Source: Desulfovibrio sp. UBA4079 (GTDB lineage: Bacteria > Desulfobacterota > Desulfovibrionia > Desulfovibrionales > Desulfovibrionaceae). Taken from it: a stretch of 29,591 nt of DNA. Every line of letters starts with the position of its first letter. The stretch's first letter is position 1. The notes under the pieces are model-generated. The model ran no database searches, had not been told where the DNA came from, and saw only the letters and a list, made by a program, of their open reading frames with translations. The translations under genes were made by a program, and so were the position numbers. Positions 1 through 9,089 of the stretch are shown here, piece after piece. Location: assembly GCA_002382645.1 (NCBI GenBank), contig DFYP01000137.1, positions 3,553 through 33,143 of the forward strand, in the 5' to 3' direction.

Positions 1-1331
1 CCGCAGGTCATGTCCTGCCACCAGATGAACCCGGTTTCGGCGTCAACATACCAGGCCGACATGAACGATTTGCTGTCCCGGCTCCAGAGACGGCGCATGG
101 CCGGGTCGAACATGGGTTCCAGGCAGAAATGCCCCGGGGCCGGAGGCCCGGCGAACAGCGAGCCCAGCTCGTCCACGGTGGGCAGCCGCCAGTCGCTCCG
201 GCCGCCGAGCTTGCGGGCGTTGCACCAGGCCGGATGCTCCAGGGCCTGGTCCCAGGCCAGGGGGTAGTCCGAGCCCCCGCGCTCCCAGACGAGTCCGGTG
301 GAGCGGTCCGACACCGTGCCGTCGCCGTTGTCCGCCAAATCCCCGGCCGAGGTCTGGCGCGGCCGCCAGAGTTCGTCCAGACCGAAGACCTGGCGGGCCT
401 GGCGCACCCCGGCCTTGAGCGGCTCGGAGCGGGGCCGGCCCCGCAGGCCGGACGCGGGCCGCTCCTCGGTCTCCAGCAGCGAGCAGGTGGCGGCCTTGGC
501 AGACTCCCAATGCGCGCTGAGCCGGTCCAGGGCGGCCAGCATGTCCGCGGCCGTGGCGAAACGCTCCTCCAGGGAGGGACTCATGGCCCGGATCAGGAAT
601 TCGTCAAATTTTGAATCCAATTCAGGGTTCAATTCCGAGGAATTCTTGCGCATCTTGAGATTCTCATCCGGCAGAAAGCCGGTGATCATCCGGTACAGGC
701 TCACGCCGATGGAGAACAGGTCGGCCCGGCCGTCGGCCCCGTCCGGGTCGCGCTCCTGCTCCGGGGCCGTGTAGAACGGCGAGCCCACGACCATGCCCTT
801 GTGCCCGCCGCCGACCTCGCCGCGCAGCCGCGACAGGCCGAAGTCGATGAGCTTGACCTCGTCCACGCCCTCGCCCCAGTCCGCCAGCATGACGTTGAAA
901 GGCTTCAGGTCGCGGTGCACCACGCCCTCGTAGTGCAGCCGCCGCAGGGCCGAGAGCATCTGCCGGGCGTAGCGCAGGCCCGCGTCCACGGGCAGCCTGC
1001 GGCAGGGCTTGTCCATCTCGTAGTCCTCGCCCAGGACCACGCCCAGATTGTTGCAGAAGTACTCCATGACGAAGAACGGCCCGGCCTCGCACTCGTCCAC
1101 GTCCAGGATCTGGGCGATGTGCGGGTGGCGCACCCGGGCCATGGTCACGGCCTCGCGCAGGAACAGCCTGCGGCACTCGTCCATGCCCACCACGTCGGCC
1201 ATGATCTCGGCCGGCCGGCAGAGCTTCACGGCCACCATGCGCCCGGTGAGCGGGGCCGCGGCCTTGTACACCGCGCCCATGCCGCCCCGGCCGAGCAGTC
1301 CCAAAATTTCGTAGCGTCCGATGCGTCGCAT
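1..1331 (-). CDS. Ser/Thr protein kinase with C-terminal DUF1566-like domain (partial, 3' end outside window)
   Basis: Open reading frame of 443 codons that runs off the left edge without a stop. It begins MRRIGRYEILGLLGRGGMG, a Hanks-type kinase start. The glycine-rich loop is at residues 11-19, the ATP lysine at K36 (VAVK), the helix-C glutamate at about E60, the catalytic loop HRDLKPFN at 139-146, DFG at 163-165 and APE at 189-191, so the kinase should be active. After a linker (about 275-325), residues 330-443 (DNGDGTVSDRSTGLVWE, then DWRLPTVDELGSL) match the DUF1566 (Lcl C-terminal) pattern found in many surface or sensory proteins. I see no membrane segment in the visible part. The ATG follows AAGGA by 5 nt. 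The role is probably phosphorylation signalling; the substrate is unknown. The kinase call is firm; the DUF1566 call is good but the domain is cut by the window end. Confidence 0.9.
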   Translation of the reverse strand, partial: MRRIGRYEILGLLGRGGMGAVYKAAAPLTGRMVAVKLCRPAEIMADVVGMDECRRLFLREAVTMARVRHPHIAQILDVDECEAGPFFVMEYFCNNLGVVLGEDYEMDKPCRRLPVDAGLRYARQMLSALRRLHYEGVVHRDLKPFNVMLADWGEGVDEVKLIDFGLSRLRGEVGGGHKGMVVGSPFYTAPEQERDPDGADGRADLFSIGVSLYRMITGFLPDENLKMRKNSSELNPELDSKFDEFLIRAMSPSLEERFATAADMLAALDRLSAHWESAKAATCSLLETEERPASGLRGRPRSEPLKAGVRQARQVFGLDELWRPRQTSAGDLADNGDGTVSDRSTGLVWERGGSDYPLAWDQALEHPAWCNARKLGGRSDWRLPTVDELGSLFAGPPAPGHFCLEPMFDPAMRRLWSRDSKSFMSAWYVDAETGFIWWQDMTC

Positions 1332-1368
1332 GCCGGTCCTTCTAGCAGAACGTTGCGGCCATCACATC

Positions 1369-1490
1369 CGGCCGTTCAAAAAACCCGCGGGCAAGGCGCA
1401 GGAAACGGTCAAGCCCGACGCGTCTCCGGACATGCGCGAGGGTTCGGCCGTTTCGCGGCAACGCGGCCAGCGGGGAATTTTCAACGGCCG
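1369..1490. repeat. GGCCGTT-ended palindromic intergenic repeat, copy A (MITE/REP-like)
   Basis: A 122-bp element bounded by inverted ends: CGGCCGTTCAAAAAA on the left and AATTTTCAACGGCCG on the right. A second copy at 25292-25411 shares the ends, the length (120 bp) and internal blocks such as GGCAAGGCGC and CGACGCGT. It lies between the metallophosphoesterase stop and the kinase start, both on the minus strand. Elements of this general form, with (T)TTTCAACGGCC ends and no coding capacity, are common between genes in Desulfobacterota. This copy is the more degenerate one, with a weaker internal hairpin. Confidence 0.7.
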
Positions 1491-1496
1491 ATTCTC

Positions 1497-2237
1497 CTAC
1501 CAGAGTCTGTCCGCATAGACCTGCGGCAGGCCCACTTCCTTGATGCGGTCCACGGTCTTCTGGATGTCGTAGGCCACCCGCCGCACGGTCACGGTGCGGG
1601 CCTCGGGCTCCCAGAGCACGTACTTGGCCCGGTTGTCGCCGTCCCGGGGCTGGCCCACCGCGCCCACGTTGACGATGTGGCGCAGGCCCGGGGCGAGCCG
1701 CGTGACCTCGGGCAGGTCCCCGCGCCGGGCCGTGGCCCCGTCAAAGGTCACCAGGGCCAGCTCGTGGGTGTGGCCCACGAAGCAGAGATCCTCGGGGAAA
1801 CGGCCGAAGAGCGCGGCCAGGGCCTGGTCCTTGATGCCGAAGAGATAGGTGTTCACGCGGTCCGGCGGGCAGCCGTGCACGAAGCGCGCGCCGAACAGGG
1901 TGAGGAAGTGCGGCAGGTTGGCGAGAAAGGCCACGGTGTCGGGCCGAAGCAGGCAGGCCGTGCGCTCCAGGGCGGCCCGCGCCTGGGGGTTGAAGCGGCA
2001 GAGCTGGGCATGATCCGCGATGCCGTGCTCGTGGTTGCCCAGGATCATGGGCATGCGGCGCGCCCGCAGCAGCTCCACCACGGCCTCGGGTTCCGGGCCG
2101 TAGCCGATGGCGTCGCCCAGGCACACGGCCGCGTCCGCTCCCTGGCCGTCCATGTCGGCCAGCACGCTCGTGAGGGCCTCCAGGTTGCCGTGGGGGTCCG
2201 AGAGCACGGCCAGGCGTCGGGGCAGGGGGGACGTCAT
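1497..2237 (-). CDS. Calcineurin-like metallophosphoesterase (YfcE/MJ0936-type)
   Basis: Predicted soluble 246-residue metallophosphoesterase. The metal-binding motifs are in family order: SDPHGN near the N-terminus (the family has DxHGN), GDAIGYGPEP, GNHEHG, then GHTHE and a final NVGAVGQPRDGDNR block. The last block is typical of the short phosphodiesterase/phosphatase group often annotated as metallophosphatase family protein. The ATG at 2237 (MTSPLPRRLAVLSDPHGN) is chosen because it puts the first motif where the family has it; the frame is open for 87 more codons upstream but that stretch looks non-coding. No strong ribosome site precedes the ATG. It is divergent from the LytTR gene across about 118 bp. 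The substrate cannot be told from sequence. Confidence 0.9.
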   Translation of the reverse strand: MTSPLPRRLAVLSDPHGNLEALTSVLADMDGQGADAAVCLGDAIGYGPEPEAVVELLRARRMPMILGNHEHGIADHAQLCRFNPQARAALERTACLLRPDTVAFLANLPHFLTLFGARFVHGCPPDRVNTYLFGIKDQALAALFGRFPEDLCFVGHTHELALVTFDGATARRGDLPEVTRLAPGLRHIVNVGAVGQPRDGDNRAKYVLWEPEARTVTVRRVAYDIQKTVDRIKEVGLPQVYADRLW

Positions 2238-2355
2238 GGACCAGGGATAACCCAGCGGGCCGGGGATGGGCAACCAAGGACCGGAGTGGGCGCTTGCGAA
2301 CGTGCCGGGTTTCGGGATAGAGCTTGGAGAACGAAACGAATCAACTGGTTGCGCC

Positions 2356-3222
2356 ATGGCCAAACTGAAGACCCTGCTCCTGCACCCCGACCCCGTGAGC
2401 CGCGCCGAGCTGCGCAAGCGCCTGGACGCCGTGCCCTGGATCCAGGTCCTGGGCGAGGCGGTGAGCGCCTTCGAGGCCCTGGAACTCCTGGAGTCCATCC
2501 CCTACGGCGTGTTCTTCCTGGGGCTGGACCTGCCCGGGGGGGTCTCGGGCCTGGAGCTGGCCCAGATGCTCAGCGGCCGCAAGCGCAAGCCGGGCCTGGT
2601 GTTCATCGCCTCCAGCGAGACCAAGGCCTACCAGGCCTTTGAGATGGGCGCCACGGACTACCTGCTCTGGCCGGCCACCGACGAGCGCTTCAAGAAGACC
2701 CTGGAGCGCCTGGCCAGCTTCAAGTCCCGCTATCGCGAGGTGCCCGCGCCCGAGGCCTGGCACGAGGCCGAGGTGGTGGACGAGGGCGGCGAGGAGACCG
2801 TGCAGGTGAACATGGGCGACGAGGAGCAGGAATACTTCCTGAACGCCCTCAAGGACGCCTGGGACCAGAACCGCCCGCGCACCCCGGAGATCGAGAAGCT
2901 GGCCGTGACCCTGGACGGCCGCATGATCCTCATCCCCTACGGCCAGATCGTCTTTGTGGAGGCCTACGAGGACTATTCCTACGTGCACACGGCGGCCCAG
3001 AAGTTTTTGACCTCCTACCGCCTGAAGAACCTGGAGGAGCGCCTGGAGCCGCACGGCTTCTTCCGGGTGCACCGCAAGTATTTGGTGAACCTGGACATGG
3101 TCACGGAGATCGCCAGCCTCCCGGGCAGCAACTTCATGCTGCGCACCGCAGGCAAGACCCGCATCGAACTGCCCATCGGCCGCAGGCGCATCGCCCGGCT
3201 CAAGCAGATCCTGGGCTTCTAG
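2356..3222 (+). CDS. LytTR-family transcriptional regulator with atypical receiver domain
   Basis: A 288-residue protein. Residues 1-120 have the layout of a receiver domain, and 181-286 form a LytTR DNA-binding domain (EDYSYVHT, then FFRVHRKYLVNL, ending in a GRRR motif). The receiver looks unable to take phosphate. The acidic pair is replaced by HPD (10-12), the acceptor aspartate in the usual FLDIDMPG is glycine (FLGLDLPG, G56), and the conserved lysine of DYLLKP is tryptophan (DYLLWP, W105). An acidic linker (about 126-165) joins the domains. The start at 2356 (MAKLKTLLL) fits the receiver N-terminus, although the nearest purine-rich stretch is about 25 nt upstream. No kinase gene is adjacent. 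The next gene is acsA, 130 nt downstream on the same strand, so it may control acetate activation (inference). LytTR identity is firm. Confidence 0.9.
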   Translation: MAKLKTLLLHPDPVSRAELRKRLDAVPWIQVLGEAVSAFEALELLESIPYGVFFLGLDLPGGVSGLELAQMLSGRKRKPGLVFIASSETKAYQAFEMGATDYLLWPATDERFKKTLERLASFKSRYREVPAPEAWHEAEVVDEGGEETVQVNMGDEEQEYFLNALKDAWDQNRPRTPEIEKLAVTLDGRMILIPYGQIVFVEAYEDYSYVHTAAQKFLTSYRLKNLEERLEPHGFFRVHRKYLVNLDMVTEIASLPGSNFMLRTAGKTRIELPIGRRRIARLKQILGF

Positions 3223-3352
3223 CGGGCCGTTGGCCGGGCGGCGCGGGCCGTCCGCCGGAAATTTCGGGGCATCCCGGACGCCCCTGGATGAAAACATGCT
3301 ACGTGAGGAACAGGAAGCGGAGCCTTTCGGCCCGCTTCCCCGGAGGCCGGTC

Positions 3353-5275
3353 ATGGACCAGAACGGAGCCCTGGACAGCCTATTCCAAGAGGAGCGGGTC
3401 TTCCGCCCCCTGCCGCAACTCGTCATCGAGGCCAACGTCAATCCCCAGGAGCTGGAGGCCTTCCGCCGCCAGGCCGCCCAGGACCCCCTGGGCTACTGGG
3501 AAGAGGCCGCCGACGAGCTGGACTGGTTCAAGAAGTGGGACCAGGTCCTGGACGACTCCCGGCCGCCCTTCTACCGCTGGTTCCCCGGCGGCCGCTGCAA
3601 CATCGTGTACAACGCCCTGGACCGGCACATCGAGACCGCCAACAAGAACAAGCTGGCGCTCATCTGGGAGGGCGAGCCCGGGGACAACCGCAAGTTCACC
3701 TACTACGAGCTCTACCGGGCCGTGAACCGCTTCGCCAACGCCCTGCGCTCCCTGGGCCTGGCCAAGGGCGACCGGGTGGTGATCTACATGCCGTCCCTGC
3801 CCGAGACGGTCATCGCCATGCTCGCCGCGGCCAAGATCGGCGCGGTGCACAGCCTGGTCTTCGCCGGGTTCTCGGCCAAGGCCCTGCGCGAGCGCATCCG
3901 CGACGCCCAGGCCAAGCTGCTCGTCACGGCCGACGGCTTCTACCGCAACGGCCAGGTCATCAAGCTGAAACCCCTGGTGGACGAGGCCCTGGTGGGCGCC
4001 TGCGCGGACTGCGTGGATTCCGTGGTGGTGGTGCGCCGCACCAAGGTGGACACGGACATGCTCGAGGGCCGCGACGTCTGGTACGAGGACCTGGTGCGCA
4101 ACGAGCGCAACGAGTCGCCCACCGAGGTCCTGGAAGCGGGCGATCCGCTGTTCCTCCTGCACACCTCCGGGGCCACGGGCCGGCCCAAGGGCATCCTGCA
4201 CTCCCACGGCGGCTACATGGTCGGCGTGCACCGCACCCTGACCCACGTCTTCGACATCAAGCCCACGGACATCTTCTGGTGCACCGCGGACCCGGGCTGG
4301 ATCACCGGACACACCGCCGTGGTCTACGGCCCGCTCCTGGCGGGCACCACCACGGTGCTCTACGAGGGCCACCCCAACTACCCCCAGGCCGACCGGCTCT
4401 GGCACATCGTGGCCAAGTACGGGGTGACCATCTTCTACACCGTGCCGACCATGATCCGCATGCTCATGCGCTTCGGGCCCCAGTACCCGCGGCAGCACGA
4501 CCTCTCCACCCTGCGGCTCCTGGGCTCCGTGGGCGAGCCCATCGGGCCCGAGCCCTGGATGTGGTTCTACAAGAACATCGGCCGTAGCGAATGCCCGCTC
4601 CTGGACACCTGGTGGCAGACCGAGACCGGCATGTTCATGCTCTCGCCCCTGCCCATCTCGCTCTTGAAGCCCGGCAGCGTGACCAAGCCCCTGCCCGGGG
4701 TGGAGGCCGACGTGGTGGACCGCGAAGGGCATCCGGTGCCGCCCGGGAAAGGCGGTTTCCTGGTGATAAAGAGGCCCTGGCCGGCCATGGCCACGGGCGT
4801 GCTCGGCGACGAGGAGCGCTTCCGGCGGGAGTACTTCGAGAGCATCCCGGGCAATGTCTATTTCGCGGGCGACGTGGCCAAGAAGGACGAGGACGGCTTC
4901 TTCTGGATCCAGGGCCGGGCCGACGACGTGCTGAACATCGCCGGGCACCGCGTGGGCACGGCCGAGCTGGAGGCCGCCTTCGGCACCCACCCGGCCGTGA
5001 GCGAGGCCGCGGTGGTCGGCGTGCCGGACAAGATCAAGGGCGAGGCGGCCAAGGCCTTCATCGTGCTCAACCCGGGCGTCAGCGGTGCGGACGAGCTGGT
5101 CAAGGACCTCAAGCGCCACATGCGCAACGAGCTGGGCCCCGTGGCCGTGATCAAGAGCGTGGAGTTCTGCGAGACCCTGCCGCGCACCCGCTCGGGCAAG
5201 ATCATGCGCCGGGTGCTCAAGGCCCGGGAACTGGGCGTGGACCCCGGCGACCTGACCATGCTGGCCGAGGAATAG
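3353..5275 (+). CDS. acsA: Acetyl-CoA synthetase (AMP-forming)
   Basis: A 640-residue enzyme of normal family length that makes acetyl-CoA from acetate, ATP and CoA through acetyl-AMP in the cytoplasm. Adenylate-forming motifs are intact: TSGATGRPKG (271-280), DTWWQTETG (418-426, containing the tryptophan that limits the pocket to acetate in characterised Acs), GDVAKKDEDGFFWIQGRADDVLNIAGHR (about 507-533) and the C-terminal RSGKIMRR (613-620), whose K616 is the lysine acetylated in regulated Acs enzymes. The ATG at 3353 follows GGAGG by 6 nt; the frame stays open 41 codons upstream but that part has no family match. It lies 130 nt after the LytTR regulator on the same strand and may be co-regulated. 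In a sulfate reducer it could serve acetate assimilation. Confidence is high. Confidence 0.97.
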   Translation: MDQNGALDSLFQEERVFRPLPQLVIEANVNPQELEAFRRQAAQDPLGYWEEAADELDWFKKWDQVLDDSRPPFYRWFPGGRCNIVYNALDRHIETANKNKLALIWEGEPGDNRKFTYYELYRAVNRFANALRSLGLAKGDRVVIYMPSLPETVIAMLAAAKIGAVHSLVFAGFSAKALRERIRDAQAKLLVTADGFYRNGQVIKLKPLVDEALVGACADCVDSVVVVRRTKVDTDMLEGRDVWYEDLVRNERNESPTEVLEAGDPLFLLHTSGATGRPKGILHSHGGYMVGVHRTLTHVFDIKPTDIFWCTADPGWITGHTAVVYGPLLAGTTTVLYEGHPNYPQADRLWHIVAKYGVTIFYTVPTMIRMLMRFGPQYPRQHDLSTLRLLGSVGEPIGPEPWMWFYKNIGRSECPLLDTWWQTETGMFMLSPLPISLLKPGSVTKPLPGVEADVVDREGHPVPPGKGGFLVIKRPWPAMATGVLGDEERFRREYFESIPGNVYFAGDVAKKDEDGFFWIQGRADDVLNIAGHRVGTAELEAAFGTHPAVSEAAVVGVPDKIKGEAAKAFIVLNPGVSGADELVKDLKRHMRNELGPVAVIKSVEFCETLPRTRSGKIMRRVLKARELGVDPGDLTMLAEE

Positions 5276-5464
5276 CCTCCGGCCAGGGGCTGCGCGCCCC
5301 TGGACCCGCGCCAGGACTTCGTCCTGGACCATTCTGCAGAGCGGAAGCGCCCCGGGCGAGTGCCTCGCCCGGGGCGCTTCCGCTCTGCAACGGGCCACAA
5401 TCCGGTCCAGGGCCGCGCCCTGGCCAAGGGGTCCGGGGGGCGGGGAGCCCCCTGGATTCTCTTT
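5276..5464. repeat. Cluster of GC-rich hairpins between convergent genes, including a perfect 26-bp stem
   Basis: This gap between the acsA and LysE-gene stop codons is almost entirely inverted repeats. Visible arms are 5283-5290/5296-5303 (CCAGGGGC), 5311-5317/5321-5327 (CCAGGAC, 3-nt loop), 5335-5360/5364-5389 (26 of 26 bases paired, 3-nt loop), 5407-5413/5417-5423 (CCAGGGC), and a G-run/C-run pair near 5430-5455. No hairpin has a T-run. The big stem probably ends transcription from both sides, but its length and perfection suggest a dispersed repeat and not an ordinary terminator. Confidence 0.75.
5335..5389. terminator. 26-bp perfect stem-loop, probable bidirectional terminator
   Basis: The arms at 5335-5360 and 5364-5389 are exact reverse complements around a TGC loop. 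It sits where two transcription units converge. There is no uridine tract, so the terminator role is inferred from position and stem strength. Confidence 0.55.
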
Positions 5465-6085
5465 TCAGAACGCCACGGCCAGGGACACCAGCGCTGCGAT
5501 GCCGAAGGCCGCGATGGTGGCGCCGGAGAGCTTGTTCACCAGGCCCAGGTGCCGGATGATGCGCTCGCGCAACAGCCCCGTGGTCCAGGACAGGAACAGC
5601 CACCAGGCGGCCGAGCCCAGGAACACGCCGAGCACCAGGCTCAGGGCCGTGCCGTAGTCGTACTGCTCACGGCCGATGCCCAGGCCCGCGAAGGTGCCCA
5701 GAAACAGCAGGATGGTGGCCGGGCTGGTCAGGGCCAGGAAGAAGGTGCTCGAGAACGAGGCCCAGAGGTCCTGGCCCGCGCCCGCGCGCACCCCGGGCAG
5801 CCCGGGCTGGCGGGCCATGCGCCAGCCGAGCCAGACCAGGAACAGCCCGCCGAAGAGCTTGAGCCAGGCCTGCTGGCCCATGAGAAAGGACGAGATGATG
5901 GTCAGGCCGAACCCGGCCACGGCCCCGTAGAAGGCGTCGGCGCAGGCCGCGCCCAGGCCGGTGAACAGGCCGTTGAGGCGGCCGCCCGAAAGGGTCCGCT
6001 GGATGCACATGAGCCCCACCGGGCCCACGGGCGCGGCGATGGAGAAGCCGATAGCCAGACCCGTGAGAAACAATCCCAAAGACAC
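5465..6085 (-). CDS. LysE/RhtB-family exporter
   Basis: A 206-residue inner-membrane protein with about six hydrophobic segments. The N-terminus has the LysE-family signature GFSIAAPVGPVGLMCIQRTLSGGRL (about 13-37), with prolines P19 and P22, followed by GLGAACADAFYG. The family exports amino acids or related small solutes; the substrate cannot be predicted. The start is GTG at 6085, with AAGGAG 5 nt upstream. It is divergent from the gene at 6145 (59-bp shared upstream region) and convergent with acsA. Length and motif order are normal. Confidence 0.9.
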   Translation of the reverse strand: MSLGLFLTGLAIGFSIAAPVGPVGLMCIQRTLSGGRLNGLFTGLGAACADAFYGAVAGFGLTIISSFLMGQQAWLKLFGGLFLVWLGWRMARQPGLPGVRAGAGQDLWASFSSTFFLALTSPATILLFLGTFAGLGIGREQYDYGTALSLVLGVFLGSAAWWLFLSWTTGLLRERIIRHLGLVNKLSGATIAAFGIAALVSLAVAF

Positions 6086-6144
6086 GGCGTCTCCTTGTGT
6101 TGCCTGTATCCCGGCCCTGGGGTAAGAGGGGCCAGGGAGGGGGC

Positions 6145-6666
6145 ATGGCCAAACGCGGGACAGGGCATCAGGGAGGCAAAGGCCTGCGGCATCTGCTCAT
6201 TCTCGCCGTGGTGGCCCTGGCCTTTCTGCTCCTGTTCCTCTACCTGCCCCTGGCCCAGAAGCTCCAGATCCCCCGGTTCGACGACTTCATGTTCCGCGCA
6301 ACCAACGCGGGAGGCATCCTGGTCTTTCCCGGGACCATGAACTCCTCGGCCCTGGGCGTGACCGAGGAGGAGCGCTCCAAGGTCTTGCGGTTCTTGCAAG
6401 AGAACGCCCCCACCGTCAAGCGCGTGGAGGTCTGGGCCACCCAGCAGGACGCCTACGCCGAACTGCGCGGCAACAGCGAACTCTCGGTGAACGTGGTGGT
6501 GTTCATGGAGGACGGCACGGTGCTCAAGCCGCCGACCACCCCGCTGACCCGCAAGGAGCTGGCGGACAAGCTCATCTGGCGCATGCGCCGCGACCTGGAG
6601 GCCTACAACAAGGCCGCGGTCAAGGGCGGCGTGGGCAAGGACGTGATCATCACCAACGTCCTGTGA
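6145..6666 (+). CDS. Single-pass membrane protein of unknown function
   Basis: I do not recognise this 173-residue protein. After a basic N-terminus (MAKRGTGHQGGKGLRH) there is one strong transmembrane segment at about 17-34 (LLILAVVALAFLLLFLYL), so the rest probably lies outside the cytoplasm, held by an uncleaved anchor. The soluble part is mixed alpha/beta, with TEEERSKVLRFLQENAPTVKRVEVWA and later LSVNVVVFMEDGTVL. No cysteine pair or catalytic motif stands out. The ATG at 6145 follows GGAGGGGG by a few nt. The frame is open 16 codons upstream, but the ribosome site favours this ATG. lepA begins 108 nt downstream on the same strand. It is a real gene by ribosome site, codon pattern and anchor; the function is unknown. 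Confidence 0.75.
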   Translation: MAKRGTGHQGGKGLRHLLILAVVALAFLLLFLYLPLAQKLQIPRFDDFMFRATNAGGILVFPGTMNSSALGVTEEERSKVLRFLQENAPTVKRVEVWATQQDAYAELRGNSELSVNVVVFMEDGTVLKPPTTPLTRKELADKLIWRMRRDLEAYNKAAVKGGVGKDVIITNVL

Positions 6667-6774
6667 TTCCGGGCCCCTGCGGCCATTAGACAGGGACCCG
6701 CAAATGCCGTACAAGGGTTCGCCTCGCGCCCCCCGCGCCCGATCCGCCAGTCAAGGAGCACGCCCGTAAGGCCT

Positions 6775-8580
<1,806 letters not shown>

Positions 8581-8590
8581 CCGGTCGTGC

Positions 8591-8617
8591 GGCGGGGGAC
8601 GGACTCCGCCCCCCGCC
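8591..8617. terminator. Hairpin between lepA and the convergent two-component operon
   Basis: The 27 nt fold as GGCGGGGG-A-CGG / CCG-C-CCCCCGCC around a 3-nt loop, 11 pairs with one mismatch. The hairpin lies between two converging units and has no T-run. It probably ends both lepA and the long minus-strand operon. Confidence 0.55.
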
Positions 8618-8630
8618 ACGCGCCGCTGGA

Positions 8631-9050
8631 TCAGGAATACTCGTTGAGGGCCGCGTCGGCGTACGTATCCTCGAGCATCTTGCGCAGCTTGTAGGCGCCT
8701 TCGACCATGGGGGCCAGCTTGGGCAGGCCGTCGATCTTGTCCACGTAGCTGAACGCGCCCATGACCTCGGCCATGCGCCGGGTCTCGTCCGTGCCGTGGC
8801 CGGTGAACATGACCACCTGGATCTTCTTGTTCACGTCCTTGATCTTCTGGAGCGTCTCCATGCCGTTCATGCCGGGCATGTCGATGTCCAGGATGACCAC
8901 GTCGTAGACCTTCTTCTTGACCATATCCACGGCCTCATCGCCGGAGAAGGCCACATCCGGCGTGACGCCATAGAGGATATTCATGCGGTCCGAGAGGATC
9001 CGGCAGAGATCCTTCTCGTCGTCCACGATCAAGAGCTTCATCTTGTCCAT
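8631..9050 (-). CDS. Stand-alone response regulator (REC only)
   Basis: A 139-residue single receiver domain without an output domain. It has the acidic pair DDE at 10-12, acceptor D55 (ILDIDMPG), T83 (FTGHG) and a lysine at K105 (YVDKID). The lysine context lacks the usual KP. The C-terminus adds a short helical tail (about 115-139). GGAGGAAGGG precedes the ATG. It is the last gene of the ten-gene operon, 39 nt after the REC-kinase hybrid. It probably acts as a phosphate relay or sink, or through protein contacts; its partner is likely one of the operon's kinases (inference). Confidence 0.92.
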   Translation of the reverse strand: MDKMKLLIVDDEKDLCRILSDRMNILYGVTPDVAFSGDEAVDMVKKKVYDVVILDIDMPGMNGMETLQKIKDVNKKIQVVMFTGHGTDETRRMAEVMGAFSYVDKIDGLPKLAPMVEGAYKLRKMLEDTYADAALNEYS

Positions 9051-9089
9051 CCCTTCCTCCTTTGGAAGCGCCGGGGCCGCCGGCGACGA

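Noticed and set aside
2294..2323. Possible sigma-70 promoter before the LytTR gene (TTGCGA, then ATAGAG)
   Set aside because: The -10 match is too poor to support, and high-GC sequence gives such hits by chance.
3230..3352. N-terminal extension of acetyl-CoA synthetase by 41 codons
   Set aside because: The extension has no family match, and the ATG at 3353 has a good GGAGG site at the right spacing.
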